The notes under the pieces were generated by a model. The model ran no database searches. It saw only the letters and a program-made list of their open reading frames with translations, and was not told the DNA's origin. The translations under genes and the position numbers were made by a program. Of a stretch of DNA of 64,000 nt, positions 1 to 11,078 are shown one piece after another (the first letter of the stretch is position 1; the number at the start of each line of letters is the position of its first letter). The stretch is from Sweltsa coloradensis (Eukaryota; Arthropoda; Insecta; Plecoptera; Chloroperlidae), in assembly GCA_024449915.1 (NCBI GenBank), contig JAMZAV010000029.1, forward strand, positions 186,001-250,000, given 5' to 3'.

Positions 1-136
1 AAATAATTAATACACTGTTGCAAAACAGCATACTATACGTTATGTAAAAATATTGGAAGAAATGAGCTTGTTGGGAACGCAATTGCAGATGTTGTAAATT
101 TAGGTCCTACCACTAAAAACCTTGTCTGAATGAACC

Positions 137-172
137 ATGGGTGACCACTTGGGAACACCACGTGCCGTTGGC
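137..172 (+). pseudogene. 5S rRNA 3'-domain-like fragment
   Basis: The stretch ATGGGTGACC through GTTGGC follows the 3' third of animal 5S rRNA almost base for base (ATGGG-GACC-C-TGGGAACACC--GTG--GT-GGC). The CTTGGGAACACC and GTTGGC forms resemble insect 5S more than vertebrate 5S. The 5' two thirds, including the A box and most of the internal control region, are absent upstream, so this is a fragment or part of a 5S-related repeat rather than a functional gene. The comparison is from memory of the 5S family, not from an alignment run. Confidence 0.55.
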
Positions 173-1724
173 AAAGGGGGTGAAGCAGATCGCCTAAGTG
201 TGCACCCGATAGAAAAACGATGCTTGCATATTGTCACCCTTAGCCACTTGCGGTGAACAAGGTTCATAACATGTTTCTGGGGTTGGTTAAAAAAAAAAAA
301 AGATGGAGACTTCTAAGACAGAGATACGATCATCCCTACATAGCTCTTTCCTGAATATCCCCCCTCCCCCAGTAGATTGAAAAGGGCGATATCATCCCCT
401 GAGATCGAAGCGTTTCCTGTATTATTAGAAAACGAGAATTTTAATCAAAATACAATATTCTTGTGTTATAAAACCCAAATCATCGATGCGTAAAATACAA
501 GAAGAAGGGAGGAAATATTATGCGAGCATAGGCATTTTTATAGAGATCTCCTTCTTTCGGACTAATTTATCTCTCTCGGTTGTAACCCCAACCAGAACCC
601 GTCGTACACGGTCTGTTGCCTACCACTGTGTTTTTAAATATCATGTTATAGCACTTCACAAGAATTTTAATTATTCGGTTACCTTTTACCCATCATTTTA
701 CTCTTAAAGTTTTCAAGGAAAAAAGTTAATAGAAGAGTTTTTGAAATAATTTCTTTAGTTTTAAGAGAGTTTGAATCAGTAATTAAGACAAAGTGAAAAG
801 CTCGGAGAGGGAGAGTTTTAAGAAAGGTTGGAATGAAGTGAATTTGAGAAGGGAAAGGGATCGTTGCTGGAGGTGAAAGTGAAAAATACTGTGAAGAAAG
901 AGAAAATTGTGATGATTCATCAGATTATAGTTCCCATGTTTTGCTGGGGCTAAGGTGGCAGCAACGAAAGCACATACAATGTTACGGATAAAGGGATATA
1001 GATCATATCAGTCTTAAATGTTGACCAATGTTTCGGAAAATGGTTACAGTTTATACAATTTCAATTCTAAAAAAAAAACGTTGGACGTGATTGTGATATA
1101 TTAATCTTGCACTGATATTTTCCATCCTGACATACACTGGTTCAAATAGTAAATAAAAACATTTGTTTGAATACGTACTTTTTATAAATAATATGAATTT
1201 TAAAATTTTGTGTTATAAATTACTTGTCGAATTTAGCGGATGCAGTTTTACAATAAGTACTTTGATATCATAACCATTTACACATTCATCTTTTATATCG
1301 CTCTTTAATTATAAACTTAGACGTTTGAACTTACATTTGTATGCACATACACACTACAGTCAGGTTTCATAACAAGCTAGTACATAGTACACTTCTTAAC
1401 TAGATGTTCTGTTTTTGTATACACCACATACATAATATTTAACAAACTAAATTAGATATGTTTATATTGTAAATTTAATGTGAAACAAAACTACTTCTCA
1501 TTTGCACTGCAGCAGACGTTGTGTGTTAATATTCAGAGTGTAACACGAATGTAGTAGCTAAAACGCTCAGCGTGGAATATACAATAACGTTGTTGTGATC
1601 TTATAGCAGTTGTGTATTTTATTTTAAAGAATTCACTTACAAAAGATCCATTAAACATAGTTTACACAATTTATTTATAATAATTTATTTTTAATTTTTA
1701 TTTATTTATAATTATTTATAATGT
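173..1724. other. No gene seen; AT-rich spacer
   Basis: A moderately GC-rich block to about 270 (containing CACCC and CACTTGCGG) may belong to the same repeat as the 5S-like fragment. From 290 on the sequence is AT-rich with short A runs. The open frame at 486-707 has no recognisable protein character. Confidence 0.5.
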
Positions 1725-2035
1725 ATTTCTCTTTCTTTCTTTTCTCTTTCTTTTTCTTTGTCTTTTTCTTTCTTTTTTCCTTTTTCCCCCCCTTTCTTTT
1801 CTTTTCTTTCATTCTACACCCTTTTTTATATTTGATTCATTCATTAAATGCATATAATATATATATTTTTTTTATTTGTTACCAAAATTGTTGTGTTTAA
1901 ATGCATTGTTGTTGTAATGCTACTATTTCAAATATCTACGAAAATGTAGTTTATTGTTGTTTCTGCATCTATGTAATTAGATTTATTTAGTTGTCCTCCT
2001 TTGTAAATCAGTTTTTATAACTGAATAGGATAGAC

Positions 2036-2072
<37 letters not shown>
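1725..2072 (+). mobile_element. LINE 3' end, unbroken copy
   Basis: A CTTT-rich pyrimidine tract (to 1810) is followed by a unique segment starting CATTCTACACCC and ending GGATAGACGTTAAATAAATA with a (TAAA)n tail to 2072. The same segment recurs at 20871-21932 split by an insertion, diverged at 57112-57275, and as a minus-strand fragment at 8676-8736. A 3' end that closes with a short tandem tail is typical of non-LTR retrotransposons; the coding part is not present, so the clade cannot be named. This copy is the empty site for Helitron-like copy C: the junction is A1843|T1844 in TTCATTAAATG. Confidence 0.65.
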
Positions 2073-2825
2073 AGTTCTTTCAAAGCTTTTCAGCCGACGG
2101 CAATGTATTTTTAAATTATAATTATATTCTTTGATCCTTATACACTTGTTTATAACGTTCATAAGTACTATCATTATTTTGCGACCTAATTCATCACCGC
2201 ACATAATCGTCAATGATACTGCCATACACGAATAAGATTCCTTTAACATATTTACAACTTTTAATTAAAAAGACTAAGTACTTTAATTAATCAATACCAC
2301 AGCCTACAAATTATAGTGTAAAACAACGTTTTTGAAACAGTGCTGGGGTGTCCTATTAATTTATTTTATGGCAAGAACATCGGCGTACCAGAGCTGAGTT
2401 TCTCAGACGATCGGTCACATTGTGGAATCCTCTGCCAAGCAAATGAAAAACTGACCTTTATTTTAACATTTTTATGAAGAATTTTGTAAATTAGTTTTAA
2501 GTTGGAAATGTATTTAATTTTATTGTATTTTTTCATATTGTTATATTGTTGCCTCGCGTCTGAGGGAGCTCCCAAAAATTTACACACTTTGTCAGTTTTT
2601 ATTTCTCATGACTGGTTATTGTTCGTGTGTTATTGTGTGTTTATTATATTGAATGTCATATCAATTTGAATATAAAACAACTTTCGTCAATTGTAAGAAC
2701 TTTGTACGTCACGAATAACAGATGCGCAAGTATTACGGGCTGCTCTTTCGGTTGCTCTCAAATAAACAAATTCATAATAAGAGTGTACGCACTCAATCAC
2801 AGAACTGATTTTTTGGTTTCTGACG
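2073..2825. other. No gene seen
   Basis: AT-rich DNA. Short open frames on both strands (for example 2366-2587 and 2627-2851) show no motif or codon bias. No repeat shared with the rest of the window was recognised except where SINE1 begins at about 2826. Confidence 0.45.
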
Positions 2826-3003
2826 CTGATTGGGAACAACCTACGAATTAACTATGAGCCTCGATGCTAAGAACGGGCTAAAAAGTTAACTTTAACCAAT
2901 TCCTTACTGATGGATTTAAGACTAAATCGAAAGTTAAAAAACTTCTGACTATAGCGGGAATCAAACGCTGGACCTTCTGCATTGGAAGCAGATACGGTAA
3001 CAT
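2826..3003 (-). repeat. SINE1, 5' half with tRNA-like head
   Basis: Read on the minus strand this is the tRNA-Trp-like head (loop TTCCAAT, B box near 2953-2965) followed by the first part of the SINE1 body, including the segments GATGGATTTAAG and GCCTCGATGC on the plus strand. The body stops near 2826 and there is no (ATTT)n tail, so it is a 3'-truncated or rearranged, diverged copy. Confidence 0.6.
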
Positions 3004-3463
3004 CAAATTCATTGTTCTGTTTAAGAATTACCAGATACTTAGTTTCCTTCTTTTTTATCAGAAAATCATGTTTTAATGTTTTTCTTATGAGTTATAAATG
3101 TTATAAGAATGCTGTATAAATAGAAATAGAATACACTTATCTTACACAATTCTTAAATAACATATATCATAGCATTATTATATACTTATGAATCTTGTGG
3201 TTCTATGTAGTTTGTTTATGGTAGTAATTCTAAAACTATTCACGTTAAGGTACTCTTGAGAATACGTAATATTATGCTAGTAGTTGAAAATGAGAAAACG
3301 GCATTGTTATTTCTTCCTTTTGTCCAATAAAACCAGTCTGCTATTTTAAGACGCGTTCTAACTTGAATCTTCTCTGGTGATACATTCTGTCTAGGAGTGG
3401 ATCTCCCTTAACCACAATACAGAGCCAATAAACCTTCGTCTACGTTATAAAACTAATCCCATT
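3004..3463. other. No gene seen
   Basis: AT-rich; no repeat or coding signal recognised. Confidence 0.4.
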
Positions 3464-3730
3464 CACCACAAGTGTCTATCAATCTTCCTAATACCGTAGC
3501 GTTGTCGTCACCTTGTCCTTGGGGAATCCTTCATCCGAGGGGGGATCCCCCTTCAAGTTGCCGGAAGTCATTGGACGCGTCGCATCAAGCGCGGGCTTTT
3601 AATTTGTGTTTGACCACGCTTAGGAGTCCCCAGGGGCTACTTCAAGACGCCTAGCGTTGCCAGACGAGGAACCACACTGAGGGATCGCCAAGAACGATAC
3701 TTCTAGTGTCGTGAGGAGTGGCTCACTGCT
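3464..3730. other. GC-rich block of unknown nature
   Basis: About 270 bases clearly richer in GC and CpG than the flanks, with a run of G and C at 3538-3552 (GAGGGGGGATCCCCC) that can form a short hairpin. An open frame of 60 codons (3472-3654) crosses it but shows no membrane segment, repeat or known motif. It could be an old repeat, a lost exon or a regulatory island. No second copy was recognised in the window. Confidence 0.3.
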
Positions 3731-3751
3731 AGCACACGAGACATTATGCAA

Positions 3752-3984
3752 GGGGTCTATATACTAAACCGTGCGACAGTTGTCAATCGACAGCAACAAC
3801 TTTGTAAATACAATAACGCTTGTGATAAATTGTCAAACGACAGCAACATCTTATTAAATAGAACCAAGGTCACAAAACAATGGCACGCAGAAATGTTAAG
3901 ACTACCGCACTGAGCATGACTTAATATATTTACAAATTTGTCACTGTCGATTAACAAGTTATCGTTTAGTTAATAAATTGTCTC
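3752..3984. mobile_element. Small TIR element (MITE), GGGGTCTAT family
   Basis: The left arm begins GGGGTCTATATACTAAAC and continues with GTCAATCGACAGCAACAA. The right arm, read backwards from about 3984, gives a diverged GAGACAATTTATTAACTAAAC followed by TTAATCGACAGTGACAA. The arms match over about 60 bases with gaps. The element at 56080-56414 starts with the same GGGGTCTAT and has the same ATCGACA motifs, so the two form one family. No target duplication could be fixed. It has no coding capacity. Confidence 0.55.
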
Positions 3985-4998
3985 AAAAGATTGAAATTTC
4001 AAGTTTTAAAACGTAAAAATTACAATTTACACAAAATATATAGTTTTACAGGCAACAGAAACATTGGAATCTACATGTCTACCGACGTTTAGACAACATG
4101 GCAATAGACTTTTGGATGTTGCTTTTTCCAGATGATTTTTAATTTGTTAATTCGAAATCAATGTGGAAAAACCTTGGTGATTCTTGGTTCAGCGGTTTAC
4201 CAACTATTCGCCCATATATTTAATTATTCCATGCAATAACTCTCTCATACAAACTTTAACATTCATTTACGATAGGAAAACTATATCTGATTATCGAATT
4301 ACCAAAAAGTGTCTGGAAATTTAAAAACTTATAATAATAAATTAAAATATCTTATAATTATAATATAACCAATGAATCAGCATTTTAAAGCAAAGTGTCA
4401 AGGCAAAGCAAATCAAACTCCGTTGAACATTCCCTATTCAAGGTGTTGGAACCTTGTTTATTATTTATGCCGAATTACATCTGAATGTGAATAAAGTGTC
4501 AACATAGAACGATTGAATGATTGATTAAAGAATGATTGTATTATACGTGCAAAAGTGCAAATATACCTCGTATAATAATGTACAGGAAAGAAATCCTTGT
4601 AGAAAAGCTTGCGTGATTGATTTAGAAGGGAATGGAACACTATGATGGTTTGGATAACGGCTCTGCAGAGGCTGACAAAAAGAGAGGTTGGCAATGGGAA
4701 TGCTAAGGTTACAGGTTCAGAATGAAATTGGATTGGAAAGTGTGAATAATACACTCGATAATATAGTAAGATTGTTGAAAAAGCCAGGTGTGGCTGTAAA
4801 TATAGATTTTCCTGGAAAAGCAGCTCTTCCGAGAAAACCGTTATGAGATTTCCAGGTATAAAATACTGTTTTTCAGAAGTATTTCTGCCTTCAGTATGAT
4901 CATGTTGCAGATTCTAAACACAGTCTGAAGATAGTGTTATCCAAAGTAGGGGACAAAACTTGACGTTAATTCTTGATTCGATTGATTTGTGTTGCAAA
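3985..4998. other. No gene seen
   Basis: AT-rich. The 97-codon minus frame at 4461-4754 has no recognisable domain and AT-rich codons. Confidence 0.4.
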
Positions 4999-5185
4999 AC
5001 GTCTCTTTTGTTGCAATATCGCTATTCGAGACGAGTGGTGAGTGATGAGAGTGAAGGACAATCACAAAACAATCTATCACAATTGGGGGTCATAATCGGT
5101 TTTTCTCGTGAGATACCGTCCACGGTGGCGTATGACTCTAGGACGATGCGGGTTCGATTCTCGCATAAGGTATGGGTGTTTTTTT
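4999..5185. repeat. SINE3-like tRNA-derived repeat, rearranged
   Basis: Two parts are visible. At 5003-5075 the sequence is the reverse complement of the body of the repeat at 23735-23890 (TTGCAATATCGCTATTCGAGAC and GAGTGGTGAGTGATGAG). At 5110-5165 there is a forward tRNA-like piece with GGTGGCGTATGACTCTAGGA and the B box GGGTTCGATTC, again matching 23755-23785. Body and head lie in opposite orientations here, unlike the 23.7 kb copy, so this copy has been inverted internally or is two insertions side by side. Confidence 0.5.
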
Positions 5186-7418
5186 TATGGAAAAGTAATG
5201 GTTGTAGATAAGATTCGCCTCTTCTAATGTCCGAAGGTAAATAAATGGTGAAAGGTTTGCTTAAACACTAATGTAGGTATGTTTTGTAACAATTGTGTAA
5301 ATAACACATAAAAGATGAAACATATCCAGAAAATATTAGATTACCGTTCTAGACAATTTCTTTATTTCTTGAACGTCAGTATTATTCAGTTAAAAAACTT
5401 ATTTACCATAAGAGCAAACAAAATATCGAACTGCAGTTATAAATAAGCAAATTTTAAAACGACAGATCGTAATAAGATACTAATTTCTGGTGGAGTAATG
5501 AAAAAGATTTTACAAAATCTGAAACGCAATAAATTAGAATGAAGCCAAATCTAGAAATCAGGAACGAGAATATGTTAAACATGACACTTAGGAAAATCTA
5601 ATTCATCAAGTTGAGAATGTATGAATTTGATCTGATGCCAATTGGCCCCTGGATAATGTTCGTGTTGCCTTGTGGTTCAATTACAACATTCTCACAGAGG
5701 GCAATAGTATGTCGTTGTTTGATTTAAATCAAAGCGAACACGAGATTATTGCGCTAGTTGTGGCATTTCTATTTACATTTCGAGCGCAATTACCGTTAAT
5801 TCTACTAGGGTTAAAGATAATATAGAATACAAACATCACTTCGAGGTTAGAATGTGACATACATGGTACGTAGCGGGTACACAAATCGTTCACACATATT
5901 TGATCGTGTTAAGGCGTACCATTAATTGGCGGGTTATAATTTAAATTGCTTATACAAATGGAGGATGTTGCTATCTAGGTTGAATGACTTTCACAGCACG
6001 AAAATGTATGGAAAAGACTCTCTTTAATTAATACACTTATTGAAACAATATTTTTATATATAATAAATTAAATAAATAAAACAAACAAATAAAATATTTT
6101 TCAAATAAGAATAGTCAAAACATTGAACTTGACGAAACTGTAAACAAAATAGTGTGCCATTAAAAATCTTACTTAAAGTCAACTATTATTAATTGATAAA
6201 ATCTATGAAACTTTATTCGACTGGCGTTATCAAGATTGGAAGTCTTAAAAACAAAAAGTGAACAACAGATTTGTGCGTTCAAAATGGTATCAAATCTTTA
6301 CCATCTACAAATACGAAGTGTCAAAATATTATTTTTTGTCTTCTACATTTTATCACGAATACAATAGCGGTAGAATGTCGGTTTGCGAGAGCTTGATGAA
6401 TAAAGATATGAAGCATTCCGGACAATTTAAAAAAAAAATAAGCAAATCTAACATATTTTAAAATTAGAGTGCATCTAATAATTACACATTGAATTCAACA
6501 AGGTGAATATATTTGTGTACATCGTATCTTCTAACGTTGTAACTACACTGATGTGCACTAATTAATAATCCCCCGCCTGGTAACAACACTTGCACTGTCC
6601 AGCCGTATAGTTTCGTTAAGCATGACATTTAAGTGAGATGTATGTGGTACATTTTACCCATCAGCCCCCGCTCCGCAATCAGAACATGGATGTGAACCGG
6701 GTACCTCATGTATTATGCACATCGTAATAACTTGCGGGCACACTCGTCTTGATTACTTCGCTCCGCTGCCACCATTCTTGTTTCCAGCGCTAGTGTCGCC
6801 GTCACTTGTCACAACAGCTGACGTGGATTTAGCAACATTTGCGGTTTTACGTAATTTAGTATGAACGACATGGTTATTGTGAAGCCATTAGTGATGTGCT
6901 TTTGATGTCAACAGAATTATATTGCGAAATATCCTTTCTTCGAAATCCCCTTTAATTACAGAACTTAATTATTCATACTGAATGAGTTTGTGTGAGTAGC
7001 AATAAAAATAAATCGACCATTGTATTTGCAAGAAAAATCGTTTTACTACAGACAAATTTAAATATGACATGAATAATTGAACAAAAATGTTAATATCAAA
7101 GAACCAAAAATCGAACAAATTCTTCGGGATACGTATATATTATTATGTCAACACAATGTTATTTTTTAAAAAAAGCTATACTTACGTTAAGAGATTATGA
7201 TTATCAGTCAAACTCCGAAAGGAATATATTTTTCAATCATCACATATTTATTAATCATTTTATATCAATGTACTTGTCACCTGGAATGATGTGCTCCACG
7301 TGACTTGATTTGTCTGCGCAAATGAACTATAAACTAAACAAACTTGCGTTAGGTAATTGCATTACCAAGATTATTGTATTATACTCTCTTCAAAGGTAGC
7401 AAACTCATTACAGTATTT
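5186..7418. other. No gene seen; 2.2 kb AT-rich spacer
   Basis: No open frame with coding character. A slightly GC-richer island at about 6570-6850 contains GATGTGAACCGGGTACC, which resembles a decayed pol III B box, and shares TGTATTATGCAC with about 8147. Otherwise unremarkable. Confidence 0.4.
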
Positions 7419-7629
7419 CATGACTACTTTTTCGGGTAGACCGAGTAAGTATAGGCAAATTATTACTAAATTACCTTGAAACACCAACGAAGATGCTATT
7501 GCTTGTAGCAATAACATCTTCAGTCACCTTGACAATGTGGTCCACAGCGGCCACGAAACGTTGGTGTTTCAAGGTAATTTAGTAATGATTTGCCTACACT
7601 TGCTCGATCTACCCGAAAAAGTAGTCGTG
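7419..7629. mobile_element. Foldback/TIR element with 72-bp arms
   Basis: Arms 7419-7490 and 7558-7629 are inverted copies (CATGACTACTTTTTCGGGTA against TACCCGAAAAAGTAGTCGTG) with only scattered mismatches, around a 67-base centre. The centre has its own small hairpin (GCTATTGC...GCAATAAC) and the string GGCCACGAAACG. Total 211 bases, no coding capacity. The flanks GTATTT and TATATG show no clear target duplication. It may be a MITE or a folded-back piece of a larger element. Confidence 0.6.
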
Positions 7630-7734
7630 TATATGTATAACCAAGAAAGCTTCAAACAAATCATAACAGTATTGTTTTAACCATTCAGTTCTAATGGTAC
7701 ACAAACAATAAAAACATATTTAGTTATCTGTTTG

Positions 7735-7803
7735 GTGGTTTAATCACTAGCATACTAAAACGTATGTCGGGCAAGCGCTAGGAATTCGGGTTCAAATTCC
7801 CAT
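7735..7803 (+). repeat. tRNA-like fragment with B box
   Basis: The string GGGTTCAAATTCCC at about 7789-7802 fits the pol III B box and T arm, preceded at tRNA-like spacing by AATCACTAGCATACTAAAACG and GGGCAAGCGC. The acceptor stem is not closed, so this is a tRNA-derived SINE head or tRNA relic, not a tRNA gene. Confidence 0.4.
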
Positions 7804-8675
7804 TGTTATTTTAATTATCTATTTATTTACCGTCTATCATTTTCTATTATCAAAATTGATTTACAAAGAATATTCAATGACATTTTGTACATAAATTCTC
7901 ACAAAATTGATCAAGCAAATTTTGAAATTTGAAAAACACAACTTTGTTTAATACCTACCACAAAAATTTTTGATTTATATATTCATTAAATATGGCAAAG
8001 ATATGTATTACATTTTTATTACTTGTGGATACTATTCAACGTTCATCAACACAAACACTCCCTCTTATAAAGTCTTCCTCCTCCCATGTGAGTGTTTTAA
8101 TCCTGAATGAAGTGTAATCAGGGAAAGAGGTGTGTTGTGCTGTTCGTGTATTATGCACCCGGTATTTACAAGAATGCACATTGTCATCAATTACTTCCGT
8201 GGAGAGAGTCGGATCAACCCCGGTATCCAACATGTGCCTCTCATCCCCTTAATGAGGAATGTTCGCTGTATCGTTGAAGTAACACTTCTTTATAATGTGC
8301 AAGGAAAAGAGCTCTGAAGACAAAACACTGGGATGACTCATCATTCGCCTTGGAATACGGGGTGTTACTATTATGTTTGATATACGAATGGATAACAAAA
8401 GTTTACACCTACACAAGAAACTAGTTACTGAATATATATTTTCCGGTATATCAATTAACATGTAAAATAAATAACACAACTTTGTGGAAAAAAATATAGA
8501 GAAATGTAGATAGTTTAATTCAATTTTATTTAAAGCTTTATGTATAATATAATGATGGCCGGACAGTAATTCAGAGGAAAAGTTATTTTTTCTTTTCTCG
8601 ATTTTGTAACTCAGTACCAACTTTGTCTTACAGCCAGGCCTCCGATTGGCTTATGCTATTGTTCTTTATCAGGGA
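7804..8675. other. No gene seen
   Basis: AT-rich. The 123-codon minus frame at 8249-8620 has AT-rich codons and no recognisable domain, so it is not called as a gene. Confidence 0.4.
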
Positions 8676-8736
8676 TGTATTTATTTAACGTCTTTCTTAT
8701 TCGTTTAAAAACTGGTTAACAAAGGAGGACAACAGA
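8676..8736 (-). mobile_element. LINE 3'-tail fragment
   Basis: On the minus strand the sequence reads TCCTCCTTTGTTAACCAGTT then GACGTTAAATAAATAC, matching the 3' terminus of the LINE tail at about 1994-2050. Only about 60 bases are left. Confidence 0.5.
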
Positions 8737-9072
8737 GAAAACAGGATACAGATTACGTAGCATGTTTCTGGGGAAGAGACGACTCTCACTCAATAAGTGG
8801 ATATTTTTTTATCCTGGTACCACCATAAAAAAGGTTTAATTTATTTTGGAAATATATTATTAACGTAATATCTTCTCTCTCAATTTCATTCAACTCGTGA
8901 TTATTGGACATATTCTCTACAGCGAATAAAATATTGAAGTTTTCGATTCATTATGATTCATAGTCAAGTGCCTTTCTTTAACATAAAGCATACTAAATTT
9001 AGTAAAACTAAATAATTTTGAACGATGTATTGTTTTAATATTATTTCAATGTTAAGGTTGCAGATTGATAAA
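8737..9072. other. No gene seen
   Basis: AT-rich spacer before Helitron-like copy F. Confidence 0.4.
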
Positions 9073-9786
9073 CTAGGAAACGCTCAGTTGGACGCGTTGA
9101 TAAGCGAGCACGTGCTATATCTAGACCCACATTGCACATTTTTTTAAATTTTAAAATTGGCGACGTTCGCTGTCCACAGGGCCATGTTTCCGATATTATT
9201 TATTATTGCCAAGGTATTTGGGTAAACCCGTATGTAAATCTTTACTTTGTGGATAAAATCCACCGCCATCTAGAGGACCTTGACTCATTGGAAAAATATT
9301 TAAACTCTTGGTGACAAATAATAGAATGCTTCCTCGAAAGTATTTTGATTACTTCTAGGTGGCAGTGCATTAGAAACTTCGCGCGTCTTTTCGTTGCCAT
9401 GGCAACGTTACTTTTGTTATAATGTAATTTCCATCTACACTACTTATCGGATCAAACTAAAATTAACATATTCGTAACCGGACGGACATTCTAAATGATT
9501 TGGCTATCTCAGATTTTGTCGCCGGTTAGTTTGAAAAAAAAAACTTTCGATTAACTTTAATGTAACTTTTTAACTTTTTGAACGATTTTGCCACAAAACT
9601 AATGGCATTCAATCGAGAACAAAGCTTGCGGATGGTCAAAATTTCAACTCGATCCGAGTCTCCGTTCGAACGTTATGGCGAGACATACAAACAAACAAAA
9701 AAACAAACAAAAAAACAAAAAAAAACAAAACCAGTGACTAATTTTTCCGGCAGAGTCAAATGGAAACGCTCGCTTCGCTCGCTTAA
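9073..9786 (-). mobile_element. Helitron-like element, copy F
   Basis: On the minus strand the element starts TTAAGCGAGCGAAGCGAGCG (right edge 9786) and ends ...TTTCCTAG (CTAG at 9073-9076). Close to the CTAG end is a hairpin with the same AACGC/GCGTT stem as the other copies but a different loop (TCAGTTGGAC), and an inverted, slightly diverged copy of the start (GATAAGCGAG) lies just inside it. Flanks are A at the 5' side and T at the 3' side, with no duplication. The interior has an AAAC-rich tract at 9690-9733 and the shared GAGACATACAAAC motif. It is non-autonomous: no Rep/helicase is present. Two CTCF-like motifs lie at 9262-9276 and 9352-9368. Confidence 0.7.
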
Positions 9787-10390
9787 TTATTTATTTTGCC
9801 AAGGTAGGCCTATTTGGGTAAACATTTAATTTGTGGATAAAATCCACCGCCATCTAGAGGACCTTGACATCATTTCTTTGGGAAAACGTAACAAATAATA
9901 CACTGCTTCCTCGATAGTATTTTGATTACTTCTAGGTGGCAGTGCATAGTGCGAACCTCGTGCGAGCAAGGAGGAAGGAATAATGATTCATACCTCCTTG
10001 CGTGCGAGTTTTCGTTGCCATGGTAACGTTACTTTTGTTATAATGTAATTTCCATCTACACAACTTATCGGATCAAAATAAAATTAACATATTCGTGACC
10101 GGACGGACATTCTAAATGATTTGGCCACCTCAGATTTTGTCGCCGATCAGTTTGAAAAAAAAACTTTCGATTAACTTTAATGTAACTTTTTAACTTTTAG
10201 AACGATTTTGCCACAAAACTAATGGCATTCAATCGGGAACAAAGCTTGCGGATGGTCAAAATTTTAACTCGATCCGAGCCTCCGTTCGAACGTTATGGCG
10301 AGACATACAAAAAAAAAAAAACAAAACAAACAAAACCAGTGATCTTTTTTCCGGAAGAGTCTGATGGAAACGCTCGCTTCGCTCGCTTAA
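9787..10390 (-). mobile_element. Helitron-like element, copy G, tandem to F
   Basis: This segment directly abuts copy F and repeats F from about 9198 to 9786, including the CCGCCATCTAGAGG and TTCTAGGTGGCAGTGC motifs, the CGTTGCCATGG region, the A-rich tract and the CGCTCGCTTCGCTCGCTTAA terminus at 10371-10390. It lacks the CTAG end and hairpin. The pair is therefore a head-to-tail partial tandem, as expected when rolling-circle replication runs past a terminator, or an ordinary tandem duplication. A 43-base insertion relative to F (GAGCAAGGAGGAAGG...) lies at about 9962-10005. Confidence 0.65.
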
Positions 10391-11078
10391 TAATTATGAT
10401 AAAACTGCCATAACTAAACCTTCCTATCTTTCTTTAATACAATATGGTAAATTTTACGTATGCTTTAAGCGTTCCACCGTGGTATTAACTGTAAAACGTA
10501 TGAGCAGAAGAATACATTATGAACAACATAAATATGTTCGTTCATTAGGGCGATATGAATGTGATGATAATAATAAAAGTGGCTTTAAGTAAGTCGTCAA
10601 CGTATGTCTACCGTTACCAATTTAATGTTCTACATTAAACTAAATGAATGAGTCCCATAAAAGAACACTTTACATACCGCGTGGATTTCTTCGCATACTC
10701 TGTTTATTAATTGACGTCAGAATAAATATTTACCTTTTAATTACAAGAATTAATTACGCGTTTAACATAAATTAGCCAAGGCACGAATGGAACTGCTTAC
10801 ATTATCGTATTAAATACTACTACGAGGTTTGGCGACGGAATAACATCACGCAATTCGGCGCTTAAACATACACATGGTAAGTTTACTAACGGGCGCGCAC
10901 TGATAAGCGTGTCAACAACGCGTTGTACGAACTAAAGTCACATTGCTCATGTTGTGTTCGTTATTATTTAGTGACGATGGAATGTGAATAACGTCCGGCA
11001 CTTTTCACCGTAAGCGATGTAGCTATGTAAGGTATTCGTGTATTGTGTTTTGTTTCAAGATGGAATCTTACGAATATA
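10391..11078. other. No gene seen
   Basis: AT-rich. A CpG-containing patch at 10820-10940 (GGGCGCGCAC, CAACAACGCGTTG) vaguely resembles Helitron-like ends but lacks CTAG and the hairpin context. Confidence 0.4.

Noticed and set aside
7525..7570. GGCCACGAAACG in the foldback element as a hammerhead ribozyme
   Set aside because: Same reason: no CUGAUGA core sequence near it.
8249..8620. 123-codon minus frame, partly hydrophobic
   Set aside because: Codon composition matches AT-rich non-coding DNA and no domain is visible.
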